This document shows positions 35,901 through 44,900 of a DNA stretch of 64,000 bases, in pieces. Origin of the DNA: Heliocidaris erythrogramma (taxonomy: Eukaryota > Echinodermata > Echinoidea > Camarodonta > Echinometridae); assembly GCA_025617745.1 (NCBI GenBank), contig CM046858.1, positions 28,968,534 to 29,032,533 of the forward strand, written 5' to 3'. A program made the position numbers and the translations under genes. A model generated the notes under the pieces. The model searched no databases. It saw only the letters and a program-made list of their open reading frames with translations, and was not told the DNA's origin. Position 1 is the stretch's first letter. Each line of letters starts with the position of its first letter.

Positions 35901-38900
35901 CCCTCAATTCTTGGTAAAAATGATGTCGGTGAACAAGTTTTTAAAGTGCGCAAAGTGCCCAAGTTGAACCTTTTGGGTACCCATTGTAAAATTAAGATTA
36001 TTTCACCCAGAGAGGCTTAGAATAGTTAAAATGATATAAATCTATCGTTTCTGAAGTATTCTATTAATGACATGTTAACCACATAGAACCTTATAAAATT
36101 TCAAATTCGGTTTCCAAAAGTGGAGCACGGGCCAAATGTGCCCCCACCAAATCAGACAGTGCTCATATCGAATAGTTACTGGATTCAAGCCTCGTCAATC
36201 TTTTCTTTGCTCGTAACAATACTATGGCCCAGTCAGCTATGTTGGCTACATATTAATCAGAAATTATTCCCACGTTTTATTTATGAAAGAAAGACCTTGA
36301 AAGGACTGCGTGATAGGTGAGCCACGTATAGACTCTCACATAGATCTCTAATAGTTACATTTTCCTGTCACAAAGGAAAGCCATTTGCTCTGCTACCTCT
36401 AAATATTTGTAGTATCCTCTTTTTCAGTTCTAAAAGTGCAATGTTCGCTAGAAATTTTTCTTCAAGTACAAAAAGAGGAATAAAATATCACGTTTCCACG
36501 TTCGTATGAGCCACGTTGATGACTTGTCACCAATTGTTATGCTAACTTCCTATTAAAGTACAAACACTTTATAAAGATGCAAAAGAAGCCTCTCAAGCAT
36601 GGAATGAATGTGTTAATGAAAAGGGCAATTTATTGTCATTAACTGTTTGATACGGAGGACATTTAACCCATTTGTATTTTACCCTTTAGTTGCCATTGAT
36701 AAATATTCATTATTTCTTGATTTTGAATGTCGATATTTCTTTCTTCAGATGAAGCTTATAACATTTTGTACAAGAAAAAGAGGGGGGGGGATGTCGTCTA
36801 TATTAGTATTTTGATTACTTTCCAAGATGATGTGGAATAAGATGATAGACTTAGTCAATATTTATTTTCAATAACGCCATTTGTATTCATATCGCAGCTT
36901 CAAAGAGATGTCTTCAAATCTGTTCTTTGTACATAGCCAATATGATATGAAACTGTTAATACAAATATGAATTGTTTTGTTCCTGTCACTGTAAGATGAC
37001 GCTCTTCAAGTTCTACCAGTTTAACGCAACTTTAAATACACATTGTATGTAATTAACCAAAAATTGAGTTAACATCGATATTTTCCATACTTGAAATTGT
37101 ACAAGTTACATTATACCAATGTTTTCTTTCTAGTAACTATCCTATCGGATTATGTGCAAGTGGTATATCTAGCCCAAACCTTGCCCAAAGGAAAAGCAAG
37201 TCTTTGAATATATATCTAATGTTATTTATCTTTTATTTACAGAACAATTGTTGATTATTTCCTGATTAGTATTTGCACGATTGCGAACGGACGTTTCTGT
37301 GTTGTGTGTTAAAGTATACTTTGGTGAAATTTAAGACAGTGAACAAGAATCAGGTTAAAAATTATTTCCTAAATTTATTATGAACAATACCTTTTTAGTC
37401 GACGTTTTCTTCAATCTTATAATATCTAATATCGCAGCATTAGGAAAGTTGTTCTTTTCTCGTACCACATTAAGCTCTATAAGGATTATAACAAAATTAA
37501 AGTCATTTCCAACCCCAAAATATGCTGCTTCAGGTAAAATAGTTCTCCCGACAGGCAATAAAGTCGTCAATTCCTTATTTCAATAATGTTTGTCTCACCT
37601 AGGTTTGCTCTTCAAATTTTATATCATAGAGGTCTAAATGATTTATAAGCTGTATGTTAGGTTGGAAGGGCCTAAACATTTACAGCGGCACTTATTTTCA
37701 TGTGTTCGATGGTTATTCCAAAAGGGATTGTGATTGAAGGGGGGGGGGGAACTATCAAATTTGATTATTTCTTTCTTTCTGTCTTTTCAGTTTTATTTAT
37801 TCAATGTAGCCTCTTCAGTAGTGAAAATGCTATCCCGGAGGGCCCTGGGTAAAATTTATACAAACTACATGTATATACAAAATTTGAATATGTTTACAAA
37901 GCTGTACTACATGTATTATACATTGTACATGTAAGTCAGAGTTTGTGTAATTATCTGATGTTCATATGTACCGCAGCATCATAAACATCTTTATTTTGCT
38001 AAGGACGTACCATTTCAGACCACTAAGGACCTTGAGCGATTTATAGCAATTTCCAAGAAGACCCTTGGCAGAGTGATAGAGTAATGTTTCAAGCTATCAA
38101 CTTCTTTTCAACAATTCAGTCTATTGGATCTTAAGCATGCTAAATTCACTGTGTCTTCAGAGTATCTCACACACATGCATAACGTGATGTGGCCTACATG
38201 TTAAAAGATCACTTTCAAATATGAATTATGCATTTTTCAACATTATCTCTTAAAGGGTGACTAAATTAGAGAGATAAAAAAGGTGCTTTTTCCATGTATT
38301 TTTGCCTTCCAATCACGATTCTGGCAATTGATTGTCAAATTATGTCTCGTTTTGGCGAAAAAGGGGGAAAAGTAGAGGTTTTGGGACCGTTCCTTAAAAC
38401 TCGTGAGCTGATTGGCTAATTGACGTCACACCCCCAAGTGACGTATGAAGAGTAAGAAGCACAAGATCTGCAGGCTGCAGTAATATAACATTATACACAC
38501 AATGCAGTATTTGACCCCTCTGTTCAACGGACAATTAATGAAAAAAAAAGAGATTAATCAATATAGTCTTATAGGAGTGAATAATCATTGTCAATATATT
38601 TTCTACAAGATCAGCGAACAATTTTGCCCAAATATACAGCTCTTGTTTTGTTTTTTAAACTTTTCTTTGAACAATGTTCTCATCCATTCGGCTTGCCGAA
38701 CGAAAGTTTTGCATTGGTCTTAAACGCGTACACAGCCGTTTTATTCGTCTGTGCAATGTACTACACATCTTTAGTACGGCAACTATGTTCCCCCTCGTAC
38801 TAAGCGACTGGTGAACGCTTTTGTTTTGTTTATCTCACTTTCGCCCTTTTTTTTTACTTCGCTTTACATACTACGGTAGTACTGACTTAGATATATTGAT

Positions 38901-41900
38901 GAATTCTTCGAGTAACTTAGAGACATGAATAGTGACCGCGAGTCCGATTTGGAGGACTTTTTTGAACCAGATACGAACTCTGATTCATCAGATGATTTAT
39001 CAGGTCCCGAAGGAGAAGAAGCCCAAGTGGCAAGGGGAATTCGACCATATATGTTTGAACCCCTCTCAGAAGACGTGCCGGGGCCTGGGGAAGGGGTCGC
39101 GGGTGAAACTGCTGCAGCTACTGGAGACGATGTTGTGGAAGAAAAGTGATCACTGCAAATTGTACTCCACTCACTTGGCCCTTGTCACTCTGCCCGCGTG
39201 AGCTTGCGAGTTGCGACCCACAATTTCCGTAGATTTTCATCTTTAGGTAAATGATGTAGGCTTACATCATCTTCAGGGGTCTTGCTACAGTTATTGTGAG
39301 GGGTGAATTAAACACACCAAAATATGCAATGCTAATGGTCGATGCGGTGAATGTCATGCTCGGCACCGGGCAGGACCTGCAGGGGCCTGCGGGCGCGCAC
39401 GGTATATAGGTTGGTGGAATATTTTTCTTTACTTCTCGTACGTCACAGATCACGTGATCATGATGTCGCTTCGATGGGTGTTTTTAGGGGCGGGGCTTAT
39501 GACTGTGTAAATCAGCAAAAATGTAATTTTCAAATGATTATGAAATATGACTGAATGCATAAAAAATTGTGTAATATATATTTTTTGGCTCCTGATGACT
39601 CCTTCCTACGAAAAATGGGCAATTAATTTTCTATTTTAGTCACCCTTTAATGGATATCATGTATTCATCTGTATTATATGTAGTGTATCCTGCTATGTGA
39701 TATGGTATATGTAAAGTTCATCAGTGATTAACATACAGTAAGGAAGTTTACTGTAAGAACATATGACAAAATAATAATAATAATAATAATAATAATAGAC
39801 AGTTCTTATATAGCGCATATCATATAATATTTGTATGTCTCTATGCGCTTTAGATGAAAATAAGATATGTACGTGAGTTCACTTTGTCGAATTGAGAAGA
39901 ATTTTGAAGAAATGTGTTTTAAGAGCAGTCTTAAATTTGTCTAAAGTATCAATGATTCTAAGTGAGTATGGAAGGTTATTCCATAAAACCAGGGCAGCAT
40001 GAGCAAAAGAACGTTCACCATATGTTTTTGTCAAAATTGGAGGAACAACTAACAATTTCTTATTGTGTGATAAGAGATGTCGTGTTGGCTTACAGTAAGT
40101 AACTCATGTAAATGTGAAGGAGCAAGTCCGTAAAAACATTGATAACTAATAACAATATCTTGAATTGGATTCGGAACTGGACTGGTAACCAGTGTAGATG
40201 CTGTAAGACAGGGGTTATGTTATCACGTTTCTTTGTAAGTGTGACGAGTCGCGCTGCAGAATTTTGGATAATTTGAAGTCTCTGAATTTGGAGATGAGGT
40301 AAATGAATGAGTAAACTGTTGCAAAAATCAAAGTGGCACATAACAATTGAATGGACTAAAAGTTCAGTTGTTTTTTGGTCGATAAAATCACGAATTTTGC
40401 CAATTTTATGAAGAGCAAATGAAGCTGCGCGACATTTTTGGGTAACAAACTGTTCAAGGAGAAGTTTATCATCAAATATTTCTCCAAGATTTCTGCATGT
40501 TTTTGCAGCTGCAATTCGATTTCCACCCAGATCCAAGTGCTGAAGTGGCGTCGTCTGTATGAACGGGGACGAAAAGTGAAGAACTTCTGTATTTCTGCAA
40601 TTTAACATTTAACCATTCAGCAATATAGAATTATGATATCTGTTTCACTTCACTAAGCTCGAATAAAGTTAAATATAGTGGACCTGTACAATATGCATTA
40701 ATTTCATGCACTATTTGGGCCGACTTATTATGGTAACTGTTTAAGTTTTGATTAGGTGCCCATATGTTCAATATGACATAATTCAAGCAAGAAGTAAACT
40801 GAAGCATTGCTAATCAGCTGCACCCTTTCGGTACATGAATGGGCTTCATAGAATTCTCATACACGCAGATGGACTGAAAATTATGTCATTAACGAGAATT
40901 CACTCCCATACTATTTTTTTTATGTTAGAGCTTAATGAACGGAAATGGCAATAATAAGTGAAAAGACGACATCATTTTTAGCAAGAATTGAGGGTGAGAA
41001 GCAAGCAAGAATGTGGACGCAATGGAATTAACCATGCATGCTTAATAGGAACTTTCGTCTCCTTCCTCTATATAGTGGGGTCATTTAAGGAAATTTTCGT
41101 GTCAGAGCGGACAAAAGCACCAAATTTGGCATGAACACTCCTTTTGGCCTACTTATCAATATTAGTCGAGGAGCCCTCGCGAATTTTTAAAGGTGGTCGA
41201 GTAAAATGCACAACTCCAAAATGGCCGCCATCTATTATGATATAAACAAACTTTTCGGGTTAAATAATTTCATAGGAAGCATAAATTTGTTGCCAGATGA
41301 AATTATCGAGATCATATCACATCACTTATCATTTAAAAAAATACAGGGCCTGTTTATAGGCACATCAAATAATTTTTAAAATAATGTGTGTGAAGGCCGC
41401 CCTCACTTAGATAAACAAATTTGCTTGGATAACAGTCACTGTAAAAGGAGCTGCATTTCAGCCAGGAAATCGAGTGAAAACACAGCCGAATCGTTGGCAA
41501 ACGCGTTCTACTCATTCCTAGGTGTTTTTATAGTCACGAGTGAGATATATTTTTACTCTTCTTTTTTTCTTGGTTAGTCTTGATGCTACTAATAATTGAT
41601 TTTTATTTGCCGGTGCAAAAGAGAAGAGATTGGCTAATGAGCAAACAGACTGCGAGTACATGGTATTTAAGGTTACCATGTGACTAACTTAGACATGACA
41701 TATCTTATATTTGAAATCGAAATACCTCTCCGAAACAAATAAATTTGTCTTCATGTAATAGTATCACAGACTCACTGTACGATTGCATCGGGGAATATGA
41801 ACGATATTACAATCCTTCCCTCTTAGTGGGCCTTCCCTGTCCAATGAATTACCTAATGAAATGAATCTGATAAAATACAATTTTGTTTATTGAATGAAAG

Positions 41901-44900
41901 TACAGTAATAGGCTAACCTCTGCAAACAGTGATAAAAGTCATTGATGAATGTGGTAGATATAAAAGAACGCATGATGATGCTCCTTTCACGAACATTTAA
42001 GTTTTTATGGGGAGTCATGATGAACTTGAAGTATAATGCAGATTTTTCCCCCGATATCTTAATTTCTGAGTAATCTAGCTCTTTGTTATTTTTGTCATTT
42101 ATATAATATCGCATCTTTTAAAATACTTTTTAATTTTGCAAAGATATTCTTTTTCTTAATGTAATCCATGTCAGTTAAGTCGTAGGACTGCGATTACCGG
42201 TATTTATTTTTCTAGTAAAATCTCTCTCTCCCTCTCTCTCATTATTTAATATATAACTGTTTGCACACTACTGAAAATGAAATGAATAATTGATAGGTAT
42301 AAATTATAATACCCTCTAGAAGTTACTATTACAAATATAATATCGCATGTTTGATTGTTGTATAAAGCACCAGGCGGTGGGGGAGCCTGGAGCTGGGCGC
42401 AACCCTATATCCCTCAGGATTTTCAAAGTTTCTACTCGGGCAATCATTCCATTCAATTCAATTCAATTCAATTCAAATTTATTGATCAAATTTGCTGCGT
42501 GTACATTTCAGAACATGACATAGAACATTCAACGTAGGACAATTTAAAAACAATAGGTACAATAATATAATACAGAACTGTATAAAGAAAAAAAAATAGT
42601 TACATGACAAAAGATTGGCAATATAGTCGAGCAATATTTTCTAAAATTTAAATTATTTGTTTGAATTATATAACTCTCATATCCAGGAATTTACAAAGTG
42701 ATGAAGATTATTAAATTGCTGCATCACCTCATATTCGGGCAGCGAGGTGCCATCTCATTTTCATATCTTATCTAATGTTTTTTGATGGCGAAAAAACATG
42801 GAAAGTTGATATATTCTGGCATCAGCCCCCCCCCCCCCCCCCCCGCCAATTGTGCCCGTACGCCTATGCAAGAGACTGACCTCAGTTTTGTATTAAATTG
42901 TGAATAGTTTATGGTTATCTAAGTCAAAATTAACCATAAATATATATTATCATGTATTAACCATAAAGATATATATTTTTCATCAGTGTCAGTATTACAT
43001 TCTGGTAGCGAAATCAGATGCTACTAAGCCTTAAAAGTCCAGAACAGTTACAATTTCAACATAACGGCGTCTATTATGGATTCTCTGTTTGATTTCATAT
43101 TTCAGGGAAATGCTGGGGCCCATTATGCCTTTTATCTAAATATGATACGTTCCATTTCTATGGAGCTACAGCGCCTCATGAGAAGAGTAGGGTTGTCCGC
43201 AAGGCGATATAGTTCCTAAAACTCCTGGGGGGGGGGGGCACTCAACCTGTTTTTGGATGTGGGTGTGCCGCTGCCAATCTCAAAACAGGGGGCTAAGGAG
43301 CTAAATGGTTAATTGAGGAAGCTCATTTTTGAGGGTCTAAGGAGCGAAAGGGCTCATGGGCAGAGCTAATTTTAGCTGCTCGCGATCTCACTACTCTGGT
43401 ACACATACGGTGCATGAGCTGAGTCAGCGGTCGCAGCGCTGTTTTTAACGCTGTACATGCCGCGCCACTGCACTGACTCGATGTCGCATGCAGATTGATC
43501 TCGCTGAGCCGCCGCTAGCACTAAGTTAGGGGGCACTAGGACGCCCAGTTCCCCCGCTGCGCTGGCCTGGGAGGCTAGGGAGCGACCGTTCCCGGACAAT
43601 GGACTGTGCGCATTGTTTTCTTATATTCTAGGGAGCGAGTCGGAAGCCAATCGAGGTGCGGTTAGTGAAAATCGCATATCATGGGAGCGACCCGAGAAGG
43701 TTGAAAATGGGGGACATCACAGCGGCACATACATGTGTGACATATATATGTGAGTGCCCCCTCCCCCCCTGGGCTAAAACTGAGCTGTGTTACAAGCATG
43801 GGCGCCAATCCTCACAGGAATTTTATTCAAGTGGGGGGGGGGGCACACCTGGGTGCAACAATGGGGTGTCCCCCCCCCCCCCCCACTTGAATAGAATTCC
43901 TGTGAGGATTGGCGCCCAAGGTTACAAGAAATATTCAGTTATAGACTTGGATATTAACTGGGATATTATGTGCCAGCTCAAAAGCGTCTGATGGACCGTT
44001 GCGGTCATCAGTATTCGGTATATAAGACACACGCAATTGCTCCGCATTGCGATGTCAGTGTTTGATATCACTGCGCTGGTTTTTGACAGGATTGTATGTG
44101 AAAAGTCTCGGCGTGGGACACTTGCTTGGACCGCTGGCATTTTGCTCAGCGCGCGAACTCCATTGAGTTTGTGCATGTGGCCGAAGACCAGCACCCCTAT
44201 GCCGGAAACCGGCTCCAAGACAGCGAAAATGAAGTTAGTATTGCCACGGCAACTCTTTATTTTTCGGGATTTTTTTCTTTGGTTAAAACTGAAACAAAGA
44301 GTTCTTCCATGATGATTTGAGTGGAAAAAGATTTTTGTCTTACGTGGCCGAAGACTAGCATAAATGGCGGTTAGGCTTGGATATTTGCCCGTTGCCATCG
44401 TTGGCATATTTCGAGAGGGCTCCGCGGCTGAAATCATTTCATAATATACCAATGATTCACAGCAAAATGCTGCTTTTGACCGTTATGAATAGGATTTATC
44501 TGTCTTATGGCCGAAGACTAACATTTATAAATGTTGTTTATTAACTTGGATATTTGTCTGTTGACATGGTTACGGACATATTTCGCGAGGGCTCCTCGAC
44601 TAAAATCATTTTATATATCCTAAGGAAGCTTCACACCAAAAATGGTGCTTTTGTCCGCCGTGTCACAATAATCGAAAATGTTTACCCCTAAGTGACCCAG
44701 CTAATATTTGTAAACACTGATGTTAAATTCATATGCTTACAATTAAAAAAAAATAATACATGTGCTTTTAATCTGAATCTGAGTATAATAAATATCTAAA
44801 ATCTTACGCATCGGACAAGACTCCAAATACAATCGATCCAGCGAGGTATCCGCCATAGAAAACTGTTTGCGAAATCTGATTCAGGTCCTCACTTCCACAT

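Larger units (their letters stand above)
38250..39650. mobile_element. TTAA element with THAP and P2X7-like fragments, copy 1
   Basis: Perfect 16 bp inverted ends, TTAAAGGGTGACTAAA at 38250-38265 and complement at 39635-39650, both including TTAA. The element carries an N-terminal fragment of a P2X7-intracellular-domain-like protein (+) meeting a THAP fragment (-) tail to tail. Kolobok transposons combine TTAA targets with a THAP-bearing transposase, so this is probably a Kolobok-type non-autonomous derivative. The inverted sister copy is at 52234-53907; a deletion at about 39150 removed the junction between the two gene fragments. Confidence 0.85.
41078..44699. mobile_element. long element with ~110 bp inverted ends
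   Basis: Left end 41078-41185 and right end 44576-44699 are diverged reverse complements. Shared blocks are GGGTCA.TTA at the tips, GCGGACAAAAGCACCA and AGTCGAGGAGCCCTCGCGAA. Inside the right end a ~165 bp unit starting GGCCGAAGAC repeats at 44179, 44346 and 44509. Other elements have inserted inside (LINE tail ~42440-42600, hAT-like MITE 43797-43920). No target-site duplication or transposase recognised. Confidence 0.5.

Noticed and set aside
43372..44452. Frames of 75-176 codons on the minus strand
   Set aside because: They cross the hairpin MITE and the right end of the long inverted-end element; no domain is recognisable and the frames follow repeat structure.
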